A stretch of 64,000 bases of DNA from Rhodobacteraceae bacterium M382 (GCA_025141015.1 CP081098.1:1-64000), one strand, 5' to 3'. Counted from the first letter of the stretch, positions 11,814-20,857 are shown. Numbers and translations are program-made. Notes: generated from the sequence alone by a model not told the origin.

Positions 11814-12698
11814 TCACCTCGCGCTCGCCTTCAGCTTGCCGGAAGACGTGTTTGTCGTTCCGATTTGAACCACGATACCGCCCAAGGTGATAAGGGCGAT
11901 CGCGGCGAAGACTTCCCAGCCTGGTTGGCCGAGGCCGAGCACAAGCATGAGAATGGTGGAAAGAACGGGGGCTGAGTATCCCAGGACGCCAAGCAGAGCA
12001 GCGTGACCCTGGCGCATGCCCAGATCCCAGAGAAAGAACGCACCTCCGGCAGGCCCCAACCCCAGCGCAGCGATGACCCAAACATCCTGGGCGGTCAGCG
12101 CCGGCAGGTTCGCGCCATTTGCCATCCACCACAGCCCGCATATCAGCGAGGACGCAAAACAGATTGTCGTCATGGTAGAGATAGCATCTGACGGGTCATG
12201 GCGACGCAGGTTTGAGAACGTCGCCCAAAGGAGTGCGCCAACGAAGGCAAGACCATAGCCGAAGGCCTCAGACAGCTGCAGCACAAACCGATCATTGCCG
12301 ATCAGGACCAGCACACCGACAAAACCAAGCGCGGCTCCAAGGTAACCCGGGAACCCGCTGCGCAGTTGGAAGAACAAATTGCCAAGAATGATCAGGCAAG
12401 CAGGCCAAAGGTAATTGATCAGCGACACCGGGATAGGTGCGGCATGATGGAAGGCCTCTAGGTAGGCCAGATGGTAGGCGGCCAGAAGCCCGGCAAACAG
12501 GACGGTGCGCCGGTCCAGCAGGCGCACCGGTTTCCGGCCCGTTGCAGCACATAGTACAAGCCCCATAGCGGCCGCGATCGCAAAGCAGAACGTCAGGACC
12601 AGATAGGGGGGCAGAGAGGCTGAAAAAGCGCCAAGGGCTCCCAATGTGCCCCAGGAAAGAATGGCCAAAGCGCCCAGTCCTGTGTGCCGGGCTGACAT
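11814..12698 (-). CDS. EamA/DMT-superfamily exporter, YddG-like
   Basis: This 294-residue inner-membrane protein has about ten hydrophobic helices and the two-fold repeat of drug/metabolite transporters. The LINYLWPACLIILGN region resembles YddG-type aromatic amino-acid exporters, but the substrate is uncertain. Its ATG overlaps the csaA stop (TGATG), so it is the last gene of a minus-strand run gabD-like, tartrate dehydrogenase, csaA, exporter. Confidence 0.85.
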   Translation of the reverse strand: MSARHTGLGALAILSWGTLGALGAFSASLPPYLVLTFCFAIAAAMGLVLCAATGRKPVRLLDRRTVLFAGLLAAYHLAYLEAFHHAAPIPVSLINYLWPACLIILGNLFFQLRSGFPGYLGAALGFVGVLVLIGNDRFVLQLSEAFGYGLAFVGALLWATFSNLRRHDPSDAISTMTTICFASSLICGLWWMANGANLPALTAQDVWVIAALGLGPAGGAFFLWDLGMRQGHAALLGVLGYSAPVLSTILMLVLGLGQPGWEVFAAIALITLGGIVVQIGTTNTSSGKLKASAR

Positions 12699-13036
12699 CA
12701 GAAAACCTCACTGCCCAGAACCGCGTCATGCGACGGTTGCAGCAGGATGGTCTCACCCGCTTCGTTCGGGACACCCATGATCAGGATCTCCGATTTGAAC
12801 CCGGCAATATTGCGCGGAGGCATATTGACGACGCAAACGACATGACGGCCGAGCAGCTTCTCTTCGGAGTAGTTCTTGATCTGGGCGCTGGACCAGCGCT
12901 GACCCAGTTCGCCGAAATCAACGCAAACCTTGTAAGAAGGGGTGCGGGCGCGGGGGAAATCCTTGACCTCGACAATCTTGCCCAGGCGCATTTCCACCTT
13001 GGCGAAGTCGTCATAGATGATCTCTTCTTTTTTCAT
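12698..13036 (-). CDS. csaA: CsaA-type tRNA-binding protein
   Basis: CsaA is a small homodimeric protein with an OB fold of the EMAP-II/MetRS C-terminal type, described as a chaperone-like or tRNA-binding factor. The 112-residue protein shows the family pattern: FAKVEMRLGKIVEVKDFPRA, YKVCVDFGELGQRWSSAQI, and GRHVVCVVNMPPRNIAGFKSE. ATG 13036 has an AGGAACAAGCAC leader. It sits between the dehydrogenase and the exporter with an 11-bp gap and a 1-bp overlap. Its presence in this metabolic run is probably incidental. Confidence 0.92.
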   Translation of the reverse strand: MKKEEIIYDDFAKVEMRLGKIVEVKDFPRARTPSYKVCVDFGELGQRWSSAQIKNYSEEKLLGRHVVCVVNMPPRNIAGFKSEILIMGVPNEAGETILLQPSHDAVLGSEVF

Positions 13037-13047
13037 GTGCTTGTTCC

Positions 13048-14112
13048 TTACGACAGAGCGGCCAGGATGGCGGCTTCGGACCCGGCAGTATCAGCGGTAC
13101 CGCCGAGGTCGCGGGTTTTAGTGTCTGCGCGCTCCAGCGAGGTTTCGATAGCGCGTTCGATTTCTGCGGCAGCCCCGGTCTCGCCCAGGTGCTCCAGCAT
13201 CATGGCCGCCGTCCACACCGCGGCTACGGGATTGGCTACGTCCTTCCCTGCGATATCGGGAGCGGACCCGTGTACGGGTTCAAACATCGAAGGGAACTTG
13301 CCCTCGGGATTGATGTTTGCCGAGGGGGCGATGCCGATCGATCCCGCGACAGCCGGCCCCAGGTCGGAGAGGATGTCACCAAAAAGGTTGGAGGCTACAA
13401 CCACGTCAAACCAATCCGGATGCAGGACAAAATTCGCGGTCATGATGTCGATATGAAACTGGGCCGTACCGATATCCGGATGACGCTCTGCGGCGGCGGC
13501 AAAACGCTCATCCCAGAACGGCATTGTGTGAATGATGCCGTTGGATTTGGTGGCCGAGGACACATGTTTGCGTTTGCGGGTTTTGGCCACGTTGAACGCA
13601 TAGTCCATGATCCGGTCTGTGCCGCGCCGGGTCAGGATGCTTTCCTGAATGGCGGCCTCATGTTTCGTGCCCTGATAGACGCGCCCGCCGATCTCGGAGT
13701 ATTCTCCTTCGACGTTTTCGCGCACGATGATCATATTGATGTCATCAGCACCACGCCCTGCCAAGGGCGAGTTAATGCCCTTTAGCAGGCGCACGGGACG
13801 GACATTGGCATATTGATCCAACTCGCGGCGCAGCGGGATCAGCAGGCCCCAAAGCGACACGTGATCCGGAACGCCAGGAAAACCGACGGCCCCCAGGTAG
13901 ATGCTGTCGAACGCCTTCATCTGCTCGATGCCGTCTTCGGGCATCATCCGGCCCGTTTCATGATAGCGTTCGCAGGACCAGTCGAATTCGGTCCACTCCA
14001 CAGTGAAGTTGTGCTTTTGCGCCACAAGGTCAATGACGCGCTGACCGACCGGCAGAACCTCTTTGCCGATGCCGTCTCCGGGGATGGCAGCGATACGATA
14101 TGTTTTTGTCAT
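13048..14112 (-). CDS. Tartrate/D-malate-type dehydrogenase
   Basis: This NAD-dependent decarboxylating dehydrogenase of the isocitrate/isopropylmalate family has 354 residues. It opens with YRIAAIPGDGIGKEVLP. The active-site arginines lie around SLWGLLIPLRRELDQYANVR, and later stretches include NMIIVRENVEGEYSEIGG and ASNLFGDILSDLGPAVAGS. The length and the HVSLWGLLIP segment fit tartrate dehydrogenase/D-malate dehydrogenase better than LeuB. Likely substrates are tartrate or D-malate; the enzyme class is known for broad specificity. The gene lies 12 bp downstream of the semialdehyde dehydrogenase, so the two are probably one transcript. Confidence 0.88.
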   Translation of the reverse strand: MTKTYRIAAIPGDGIGKEVLPVGQRVIDLVAQKHNFTVEWTEFDWSCERYHETGRMMPEDGIEQMKAFDSIYLGAVGFPGVPDHVSLWGLLIPLRRELDQYANVRPVRLLKGINSPLAGRGADDINMIIVRENVEGEYSEIGGRVYQGTKHEAAIQESILTRRGTDRIMDYAFNVAKTRKRKHVSSATKSNGIIHTMPFWDERFAAAAERHPDIGTAQFHIDIMTANFVLHPDWFDVVVASNLFGDILSDLGPAVAGSIGIAPSANINPEGKFPSMFEPVHGSAPDIAGKDVANPVAAVWTAAMMLEHLGETGAAAEIERAIETSLERADTKTRDLGGTADTAGSEAAILAALS

Positions 14113-14124
14113 AGCCAGGTTTCC

Positions 14125-15579
14125 TTACGCGATACCGCCGATGTGCAGGGTTTTAACCTCCAGGTATTCGTCGATCCCGTGGTGTGCGCCTTCACGGCCC
14201 AAACCGCTTTCTTTGATGCCGCCAAAGGGCGCGACCTCAGTAGCAAACCCGCCGACGTTGACGCCGATCATGCCGGTTTCCAGCTCTTCGCTGACACGGA
14301 ATGTGCGGGTTAGGTCGTTGGTGTAGAAATAGGCCGCCAGCCCATAGGGCGTGGCATTGGCTGCTGCAAGTGCTTCACCTTCTGTTTCGAATTTGAAGAG
14401 TGGCGCCACGGGGCCAAAGGTCTCTTCGTCTGCCACAAGCATGTCCGACGTCACGCCGGTCACAACAGCCGGGCTGATAAAGCGGGTGTTGGTGTCTTTT
14501 TGCGTTCCTCCGACGATTACGGTTCCGCCCTTGGCAGTGGCATCGTCCAGATGCGATTTGATTTTGGTGATCGCCGCTTCGTTGATCATGGGGCCGATTT
14601 CGACACCGTCGGCAAAGCCGTCCCCCAGCTTCATGTTGCCAACAACGGCTGCCAGTTTCTCCGCGAAGGCATCATAGACGCCCGCCTGGACAAAAATCCT
14701 GTTGGCGCAAACGCAGGTCTGCCCTCCGTTGCGGAATTTCGAGGCCATGACACCTTCGACGGCAAGATCCAGATCGGCATCGTCGAAGATGATGAATGGG
14801 GCGTTGCCGCCCAGCTCCAGGCTCAGGCGTTTCATCGTGCCTGAGCATTGCTCCATCAGCAGTTTGCCCACACGGGTGGAGCCGGTGAAGGACAGCTTGC
14901 GCACCGCAGTGCTAGCGGTCAGCGCTCCGCCGACACCTGCCGGATCCCCGGTGACGATGTTGACGGCCCCGGACGGGAAGCCAGCACGTTCCGCCAGAAC
15001 CCCCAAAGCCAGGGCGGTGAAGGGGGTGAACTCCGAAGGCTTGATGACCACGGGGCATCCAGCGGCCAGGGCCGGGGCGATTTTCCGGGTGATCATCGCG
15101 GCGGGGAAGTTCCAGGGGGTGATGATGGCGCAGACACCCACTGGCTGTTTCTGGACAATGATACGTCGATCCTGAACCGGGCTGGGGATGGTTTCGCCAT
15201 AGACGCGCTTTCCCTCTTCGGCGAACCATTTCACAAAAGATGCCGCATAGGCGATTTCGCCTTTGGCCTCGGCGAAAGGTTTGCCCTGCTCCAGGGTCAT
15301 GAGTGTGGCCAGATCATCCTGGGCTTCGATAATCAGGTCGAACCACGTCTCCAGCAGCGCGCCACGATGTGCTGCAGTGGTCTTTCGGAAGGTCGCAAAG
15401 CATGCCTCGGCGGCGGTTATTGCGCGGTGCGTTTCGCCCGCACCGCAGTTCGGAACAGTGCCGACAACAGAAAGTGTTGAGGGGTTGTCCACTTTGATCG
15501 TCGTGCCATCGTCTGCGCTGATCCATTCGCCCGCGACCAGATTTTGTTGACGAAACAGGGTGATGTCTTGAAGATTCAT
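14125..15579 (-). CDS. gabD: NAD(P)-dependent succinate-semialdehyde-type dehydrogenase
   Basis: This aldehyde dehydrogenase has 484 residues from ATG 15579, which has a GGAGTTGG ribosome site; the frame is open to 15672 but that would cover the palindromic sites. The family landmarks are ITPWNFPAAMITRK, FTGSTRVGK, the catalytic Glu in LELGGNAP, and the catalytic Cys in GGQTCVCANR. GabD-type enzymes oxidise succinate semialdehyde to succinate after GABA transamination, and a class III aminotransferase is encoded upstream in this run. The exact aldehyde is an inference. Two 17-bp palindromes lie just upstream and probably control it. Confidence 0.85.
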   Translation of the reverse strand: MNLQDITLFRQQNLVAGEWISADDGTTIKVDNPSTLSVVGTVPNCGAGETHRAITAAEACFATFRKTTAAHRGALLETWFDLIIEAQDDLATLMTLEQGKPFAEAKGEIAYAASFVKWFAEEGKRVYGETIPSPVQDRRIIVQKQPVGVCAIITPWNFPAAMITRKIAPALAAGCPVVIKPSEFTPFTALALGVLAERAGFPSGAVNIVTGDPAGVGGALTASTAVRKLSFTGSTRVGKLLMEQCSGTMKRLSLELGGNAPFIIFDDADLDLAVEGVMASKFRNGGQTCVCANRIFVQAGVYDAFAEKLAAVVGNMKLGDGFADGVEIGPMINEAAITKIKSHLDDATAKGGTVIVGGTQKDTNTRFISPAVVTGVTSDMLVADEETFGPVAPLFKFETEGEALAAANATPYGLAAYFYTNDLTRTFRVSEELETGMIGVNVGGFATEVAPFGGIKESGLGREGAHHGIDEYLEVKTLHIGGIA

Positions 15580-15651
15580 GATTTCCAACTCCAGCAGTTG
15601 GAAAAACCCTACCGGGTTTCTGCGGGTGGAAATCTCGAATCTCCCAGCGAC

Positions 15652-15668
15652 GCAGCATTCTGTGCCGC
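15652..15668. promoter_or_regulatory. Palindromic operator-like site A (gabD-like gene)
   Basis: GCAGCATTCTGTGCCGC is an imperfect GCAGCA-n5-TGCTGC palindrome, 73 bp before the dehydrogenase ATG. It resembles site C (18401-18417). Lrp/AsnC regulators often bind 15-17 bp palindromes, and an Lrp gene ends 35 bp away. Confidence 0.55.
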
Positions 15669-15682
15669 ACAAGAAATTCGTT

Positions 15683-15699
15683 ACAACATTTTATGCTGC
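15683..15699. promoter_or_regulatory. Palindromic operator-like site B (gabD-like gene)
   Basis: ACAACATTTTATGCTGC shares the right arm and A/T centre with site C. It starts 31 bp from the start of site A, about three helical turns, so two regulator units could bind on the same DNA face. Confidence 0.5.
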
Positions 15700-15702
15700 G
15701 TC

Positions 15703-16194
15703 TTAGTCCCGATCGACCAGATCTTGGATCGGCACGCTGTGCTTTTCGACGACCGGCTTGATCACGATGTAGGAGAAATATTTGTCGATGCCGAGATTCC
15801 GTTCCAGCAGATCCTCCATGATCTCCTGATATTGTGACACACCGCGCGCGACAAATTTTAGCAGATAGTCGTAGCCGCCACTCAGCAGGTAGCAGTCCAC
15901 CACATTGTCATGTTTGCGGATTTCGTTCTCGAACCGAACAAAGTCCTTGCGGCGGTGGTCGGCAAGCGTGACCTCGGTAAAGACCGTCACGTGTTCACCG
16001 AGTTTCCTGAGATTGATGACGGCCCGGTAATTCTGGATATAGCCCGCTTTCTCAAGCCGTTTCACCCGTTGAAGACAGGGGCTGGGGGACAAGCCCACAG
16101 CCTCTGCCAGATTCACATTGGTAATGTTGCCCTGCGCCTGCAGGGTGGAAAGAATATTGATGTCGATCCGGTCGAGTTTTGGCGTCCCCACCAT
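15703..16194 (-). CDS. Lrp/AsnC-family transcriptional regulator
   Basis: The protein has 163 residues: an N-terminal winged helix-turn-helix (LDRIDINILSTLQAQGNITN, then LAEAVGLSPSPCLQRVKRLE) and a C-terminal RAM-type ligand-binding domain with VDCYLLSGGYDYLLKF. Such proteins are octamers or dimers that respond to amino acids. It lies between the HAD gene and the dehydrogenase, with an 18-bp gap to the HAD stop. The palindromes at 15652, 15683 and 18401 are its candidate targets. That would make it the local regulator of aminotransferase and dehydrogenase. Confidence 0.93.
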   Translation of the reverse strand: MVGTPKLDRIDINILSTLQAQGNITNVNLAEAVGLSPSPCLQRVKRLEKAGYIQNYRAVINLRKLGEHVTVFTEVTLADHRRKDFVRFENEIRKHDNVVDCYLLSGGYDYLLKFVARGVSQYQEIMEDLLERNLGIDKYFSYIVIKPVVEKHSVPIQDLVDRD

Positions 16195-16212
16195 ATTCTT
16201 TCCTCCCGTTGC

Positions 16213-16935
16213 TTAGCCCGCCAACTCTGCCTGATGGGCCTTTACCATGTCCATCATGCTGTTGAACCGAAAGTCATATTTCGGCATCTCACCAGGGTTC
16301 ATCGTCGCGCCAAAACCTTCCTGGTCGTGGCGGCGGTAGATCCAGCAATTGGACAGCCCGTATTTGTTGGCCGGGGCGTGGTCATGGAACATGCTTTCGG
16401 CGGTGTGCAGAATTTCATGCTTCTGAATGCCCTGACGCGCAAGCATTTCGAGCATGTAGTCGAAGTTGCGGTCGAATGGCTTGTAGCTGCCCACATCTTC
16501 GGCGGTGTAGACGCCGTCGAAATGCACGCCAAGGCGGGTATTGGCACCCGAGAAGGTAAGGTTGTCGGTGTTGGTCAGGACCACCAGTTTGAAGTGTTTC
16601 TTCAGGTAGGTCAGCGCCTCGATCGAATCGTCAAAGGCAGGCCAGTGGCGGGCAGATCGGCCATAGGTCTCGCACTCTTCCCAGGTGGCCTCGACGCCCC
16701 ATTCCTCTGCCAAGCGGCGGTACACCACGGGCAGCAGTTCGTAGTATTTTTTCGACGGGGTGTAGCGCTGCGTGGTGCTTTCGTAAAAGGCGTGGGCCTC
16801 AAGAATGTCGTCGCGGGTCAGGTTGCGGCTCACCCGGTCCGTCAGGGGCTTCAGCCCGGTGACCATGCCGGTTTCCCAGTCGAGCAGGGTGCCATAGACG
16901 TCAAAGGTCAGTGCTTTGAAATCGCTCAGTTTCAT
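16213..16935 (-). CDS. HAD-superfamily hydrolase, haloacid dehalogenase type II-like
   Basis: This 240-residue protein has HAD motif I, LTFDVYGTLLDWE, with the nucleophile Asp near residue 12; motif II in VVLTNTDN; and the later Lys and acidic motifs (SYKPFDRNFDYML, then ESMFHDHAPA). The overall form is that of L-2-haloacid dehalogenase type II, but many relatives are phosphatases or act on unknown substrates. It begins 3 bp after the aminotransferase stop and is surely co-transcribed with it, so its substrate probably belongs to that pathway. Confidence 0.85.
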   Translation of the reverse strand: MKLSDFKALTFDVYGTLLDWETGMVTGLKPLTDRVSRNLTRDDILEAHAFYESTTQRYTPSKKYYELLPVVYRRLAEEWGVEATWEECETYGRSARHWPAFDDSIEALTYLKKHFKLVVLTNTDNLTFSGANTRLGVHFDGVYTAEDVGSYKPFDRNFDYMLEMLARQGIQKHEILHTAESMFHDHAPANKYGLSNCWIYRRHDQEGFGATMNPGEMPKYDFRFNSMMDMVKAHQAELAG

Positions 16936-16938
16936 GTC

Positions 16939-18294
16939 TTATCCTTTCAGATCCAGAAGGGTGTTCAGGGTCGCACGGAGACGGGCAATCAACAGATCCA
17001 CCTCAGTCTCAGTGATGCAGATGGGCGGGGCAAGGCCGATCACGTCATCGGCGAATGCACGAAAGATGACGCCATTCTCGTATCCGGCTTTGGCCAGGCG
17101 GGCGGCCACGTTCATTTCCTTAGCCGGTTTTGTCTTGGTGGATTTGTCTGTGACGATTTCCACAGCTGCCAACAATCCCTTGGCCCGGACATCACCGACC
17201 AGCGGATGATCCAGCAGGGTTTTCAGCTGTGCTTCAAAGTAGGCGCCAACCTTCTTCGAGTTTTCGATCATGCCGCCCTCGTAGAGCTTGATGACCTCAA
17301 GCGCGACAGCTGCGCTGACAGGATGCCCCGAATAGGTGAAACCATGCCCAAACGGCACGCCTTCGGGCACGGCATTGGCAATGGTCTGATAGACACCATC
17401 CGACACAAACACCGCACCCATGGGGGCATAGCCCGAGGTCAGGCCTTTGGCGGTTGTCAGGAAGTCAGGCGTCAGCCCTTCGTGCTCGCACCCAAACATT
17501 GGCCCGGTCCGGCCAAAGCCCGTGATGACTTCGTCCACGATGAACAGGATACCCAGTTCACGGCAGGTGTCCTGCATCGCCTTGGCATAACCTTCCGGCG
17601 GTACGATCACTCCGCCAGATCCCTGGACCAGTTCCATGATGAAGGCTGCGGTGTTTTCGGCGCCCAGCTCGGCCACTTTAGCCTTCAGGTTGGCGACGCC
17701 TTGCGCGATGATCTCTGCGTCCGAAGTCGCTTCGTTGCGATACGGATAAGGCGAGGCGATATGGTGCTGCCATTGCATCGGAAGATCGAATTTGTCGTGG
17801 AACACCGGCAGCGCGGTCAACCCAGCGCCATTGGAACTGGAGCCGTGGTAGCCCTTTTCCAGCGCAATGAAGTGCTTTTTGCTGCCTTCGCCGCGAGCGT
17901 TGAAATAGTAGCGCACCATACGGATCACGGTGTCCACCGCATCCGAGCCGCCCAGGGTAAAGAACACGTGATCCAGATCTCCGGGAGACAGTTCGGCAAG
18001 CTTGGCCGCCAGTTCAATTGCCGGCTCGCTGCCAAAGTGAAAATACCCGGTTGCATAGGGCAGGCGCTGCATCTGTTCGGCGGCGGCAGCGACCACATTC
18101 TCGTGGCCGTATCCTGCGTTCACGCACCACAGGCCAGCAAATCCGTCGAGCAGTTCATTGCCTTCGGAGTCGGTCAGGAACACACCTTTGCCGGATTGCA
18201 TGACAGTGACGCCGCGCTCTTCGTGGGCCCGGATCGGCACGACAGGATGGAAGTAGTGGGCGCGGTCTTTTTCGATGAGAGAATTGGAGAGCAT
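16939..18294 (-). CDS. Class III (omega) PLP-dependent aminotransferase
   Basis: With ATG 18294 (MLSNSLIEKDRAHYFHPV) the protein has 451 residues, normal for class III enzymes. A GGAAAG ribosome site precedes this start; the frame is open to 18390 but would overlap the leader. The family marks are the FFTLGGSDAVDTVIRM region, ILFIVDEVITGFGRTG with the cofactor Asp, and the PLP lysine in TTAKGLTSGYAP. These enzymes move amino groups from omega-amino acids or amines to pyruvate or 2-oxoglutarate. The neighbouring semialdehyde dehydrogenase suggests a GABA, beta-alanine or related route. The substrate is not readable from the sequence. Site C lies upstream. Confidence 0.9.
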   Translation of the reverse strand: MLSNSLIEKDRAHYFHPVVPIRAHEERGVTVMQSGKGVFLTDSEGNELLDGFAGLWCVNAGYGHENVVAAAAEQMQRLPYATGYFHFGSEPAIELAAKLAELSPGDLDHVFFTLGGSDAVDTVIRMVRYYFNARGEGSKKHFIALEKGYHGSSSNGAGLTALPVFHDKFDLPMQWQHHIASPYPYRNEATSDAEIIAQGVANLKAKVAELGAENTAAFIMELVQGSGGVIVPPEGYAKAMQDTCRELGILFIVDEVITGFGRTGPMFGCEHEGLTPDFLTTAKGLTSGYAPMGAVFVSDGVYQTIANAVPEGVPFGHGFTYSGHPVSAAVALEVIKLYEGGMIENSKKVGAYFEAQLKTLLDHPLVGDVRAKGLLAAVEIVTDKSTKTKPAKEMNVAARLAKAGYENGVIFRAFADDVIGLAPPICITETEVDLLIARLRATLNTLLDLKG

Positions 18295-18400
18295 CGGTTT
18301 CTTTCCCGTATGAGCTTTCCTTCGAGGGTAGGGGAAACCAGCGGAAGGAAAGTGCGTTTTACAATTGGGAACGGCATTTTCGACTGTCATTTTTTATTTT

Positions 18401-18417
18401 GCAGCATTTTGTGCTGC
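18401..18417. promoter_or_regulatory. Palindromic operator-like site C (aminotransferase/TetR gap)
   Basis: GCAGCATTTTGTGCTGC is a perfect GCAGCA-n5-TGCTGC palindrome, ending 3 bp before the TetR stop and lying 107 bp before the aminotransferase ATG. It matches sites A and B upstream of the dehydrogenase, which suggests shared control. Confidence 0.6.
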
Positions 18418-18419
18418 GG

Positions 18420-19046
18420 CTACCCTGCTGTCTTTGCAGGGATTAAAGCGGATCGTGCTCTGATCAACCAGTTTTGCAGCATATTCTGGAAGTATGCGGG
18501 GTCTTCGCGCCACTGGCTTTGGAAGGCCATGCCCCGCACGAGGCACATGAATTCGTTCATCATGGCCTGCCGGATGTCTGCCGCGCAGCCAAAGGCGGCA
18601 AGTTCGATGTGCCAGACGTCATTCAGCGCCTCATTGAATTTCTGGGATTCTGCGGCGACATAGGCCAGTTCGCTCTCATTCACACGAGCCTCGGACAGGT
18701 AGTCCATGGACACCTGGAAAATTCCGCTTTGATACCTTTCCCAGATGTATTCTGTCAGCGCCTTAAGGCGGTTCTGGCCCGGTTGCAGCGTGCGGGTAAA
18801 ACTGCGTAGCAGATAAGCCTCCTTGCGAAGCATCTCGGCATAGGCCGCCTGGATCAGTTCCTTGCGCGACGGGAAATGGTGCAGCATCGCACCACGCGAA
18901 ACCCTGGCCTGGCGGGCGATGTCCTGAGTCGAGGTATGCGCCAGTCCCCGATCCACGATCAGGAACTGTGCTGCTTCCAATATCCGGGCCTGGGTCGCTG
19001 CGGATCTTTCGGCCTGTGTGCGCCTTGGTTTGCTGGCTGCCTTCAT
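18420..19046 (-). CDS. TetR-family transcriptional regulator
   Basis: The protein has 208 residues. The N-terminal helix-turn-helix spans about 16-62 (ILEAAQFLIVDRGLAHTS, VSRGAMLHHFPSRKELIQA). The C-terminal ligand-binding region is helical and shows no close relative I can name. It begins 3 bp after the TRAP large-subunit stop, so it is probably the last gene of the M24-TRAP operon. It may repress that operon in the absence of the imported substrate. Confidence 0.92.
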   Translation of the reverse strand: MKAASKPRRTQAERSAATQARILEAAQFLIVDRGLAHTSTQDIARQARVSRGAMLHHFPSRKELIQAAYAEMLRKEAYLLRSFTRTLQPGQNRLKALTEYIWERYQSGIFQVSMDYLSEARVNESELAYVAAESQKFNEALNDVWHIELAAFGCAADIRQAMMNEFMCLVRGMAFQSQWREDPAYFQNMLQNWLIRARSALIPAKTAG

Positions 19047-19049
19047 GCA

Positions 19050-20360
19050 TCAGCCCGCCAGAAATGCCGGGAGCCAAAGTGCAATTTGCGGAAATACGAC
19101 CATCAGCAGTACGGCAAAACACATCAACAGGAAGAAGGGAATGGCGTAGACCGCCACTTTGTGGATCGGCACGCCAGAAAAGCCCTGAATGACGAAAAGG
19201 TTGAAACCGACTGGCGGTGTCATCTGGCCCAGCTCAATCATGATGACAAGGAAAATGCCGTACCAGATCGGATCAAATCCGGCGGCGACCACGACAGGCA
19301 AGGTGATGGGCAGGCTCATCACAATGATCGAAATGCCGTCCAGGAAGAACCCAAGCAGAATATAGAACAGCGCCAGGGATGCGATCAGGACATAGGGGGA
19401 CAGATTGAGAGCGTCGATCGCGACCGCGATATTATGCGGAATGTGCATGTATCCGATGGCGGACGACAGAAAGGCTGCGCACATCAGGATCGCGCAGACC
19501 ATACAGGAGGTTTTGAGCGCGTTAACCAGTGACTCTGCGAGCATTGAGCGGGACAGCTGCCGGCTGAATGCTGCGAAACAGAGTGCGGCAAAAACACCGA
19601 TGGCAGCTGCTTCAGACGGTGTGGCCCATCCGGTGTAGATCGACCCGAGAACGACCAGGATAAGCCCGAAGACTGGGGCCAGATTGCCCAGAATGGCGCT
19701 GAGGCGCGCGTCTTCTTTGCTGATCGTGTCCTTGGGGGCCAGCGAAGGGGTAATTGCGCATCTTGCAGCCAGATAGGCAGCATAAAATGCTGCGATCATG
19801 AGGCCTGGAACCACGCCAGCGATAAAGAGCTTGGCAATCGAAACCTCGGCCAGAACCCCGTAGATAATAAGAACAATTGAGGGAGGAATCAGGAGCCCAA
19901 GGCTGCCCGCACCGGCAAGGGAGCCAAGCGCGAGGCTTTGGGAATATCCGCGCTGGCTCAGCTCACTCGTGGTGATCCGGCCGACGGTGGCAGTCGTCGC
20001 AGCGCTGGACCCGGAAACTGCAGCAAACAGCGCAGACCCCAGAACGTTGGTGTGCAGCAGCCCTCCTGGAACCTTGGAAACGATGGGAGAGAGACCTTTA
20101 TAGAGCCGTTCGGAAATGTCCGTCCGGAACATGATTTCACCCATCCAGATGAACATCGGAACAGCGGCCAGTTCCCAGGACGAGGCGCTGCGGACAATGA
20201 TCCGGCTGGCAATTGCGCCGATCTTGTCCGGGGGAAAGCCCATAAAGGCAAAAAGCGAAACTGCTGCGGCTGTGGCGAGGGCAAGGAATACCCACATTCC
20301 CGATGCCAGCACGGCGAGCATCAGGGCGAAAACGGCAAGTGCGGTTGTAACGGGGTCCAT
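19050..20360 (-). CDS. TRAP transporter large permease (DctM), system 1
   Basis: This is the large membrane subunit of a tripartite ATP-independent periplasmic transporter, driven by an ion gradient. From ATG 20360 (MDPVTTALAVFALMLAVLA) it has 436 residues and about twelve hydrophobic helices. Typical stretches are AAVSGSSAATTATVGRI, GAGSLGLLIPPSIVLIIYG and the later ELGQMTPPVGFNLFVIQG. The frame is open upstream, but that part overlaps the small subunit and is not protein-like. The stop of the small subunit is 2 bp away, so both are one transcript. Confidence 0.95.
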   Translation of the reverse strand: MDPVTTALAVFALMLAVLASGMWVFLALATAAAVSLFAFMGFPPDKIGAIASRIIVRSASSWELAAVPMFIWMGEIMFRTDISERLYKGLSPIVSKVPGGLLHTNVLGSALFAAVSGSSAATTATVGRITTSELSQRGYSQSLALGSLAGAGSLGLLIPPSIVLIIYGVLAEVSIAKLFIAGVVPGLMIAAFYAAYLAARCAITPSLAPKDTISKEDARLSAILGNLAPVFGLILVVLGSIYTGWATPSEAAAIGVFAALCFAAFSRQLSRSMLAESLVNALKTSCMVCAILMCAAFLSSAIGYMHIPHNIAVAIDALNLSPYVLIASLALFYILLGFFLDGISIIVMSLPITLPVVVAAGFDPIWYGIFLVIMIELGQMTPPVGFNLFVIQGFSGVPIHKVAVYAIPFFLLMCFAVLLMVVFPQIALWLPAFLAG

Positions 20361-20362
20361 GA

Positions 20363-20857
20363 TCAGCCCTCCTGTATTTTTGAGATGAAGGGGCGGATGG
20401 TCAGGGCCGACAGTTGCAGCACCAGCAGGCAGGCACCGACAAAGACAATGGCATCCGGTATCCAAAGGGGAACTTCGGCGACGCTTTCGCTGACCGCACC
20501 CCGCTTCCAGTTCTTGATCAGGTTGCGCCATAGGAAGGTGCAGAAATACGCGCCCAGTCCGGTTGCACAGGCGGCCACGATGAATTCGACCGTTTGCTTC
20601 ACGCGGTGAGGGAGCCTGAGAGTGAGCAGGTTCACCTGGATCATGCCTCCGTCCCGCAGTGTCCAGGACAGCGACAGGAAAGTGATGGAAAGAACGGCAA
20701 AGCCAATGAACTCATCCAGGACATGGGTCGACGTATCGAACAAGGTCCGCATAAAGGTTTCCAGCAGGATGTGTGAAACGGCGTAAATCAGGATTGCGCC
20801 CGCGCACATCAGGGCGAACCAGGACAGGGCATCAATCGCACGCAGAAGAAGTCGCAT
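20363..20857 (-). CDS. TRAP transporter small permease (DctQ), system 1
   Basis: This 164-residue, four-helix membrane protein pairs with the large permease. ATG 20857 (MRLLLRAIDALSWF) has a GGAGAATACC leader; an in-frame start 9 codons upstream is weaker. Family signs include DEFIGFAVLSITFLSLSWTL followed by a charged loop. It lies between the binding protein and the large permease in the usual order. Confidence 0.92.
   Translation of the reverse strand: MRLLLRAIDALSWFALMCAGAILIYAVSHILLETFMRTLFDTSTHVLDEFIGFAVLSITFLSLSWTLRDGGMIQVNLLTLRLPHRVKQTVEFIVAACATGLGAYFCTFLWRNLIKNWKRGAVSESVAEVPLWIPDAIVFVGACLLVLQLSALTIRPFISKIQEG

Noticed and set aside
15910-18663. A 917-codon open frame on the plus strand
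   Set aside because: It lies antisense to the Lrp, HAD, aminotransferase and TetR genes, all of which have clear family motifs. It is a product of high GC codon bias.
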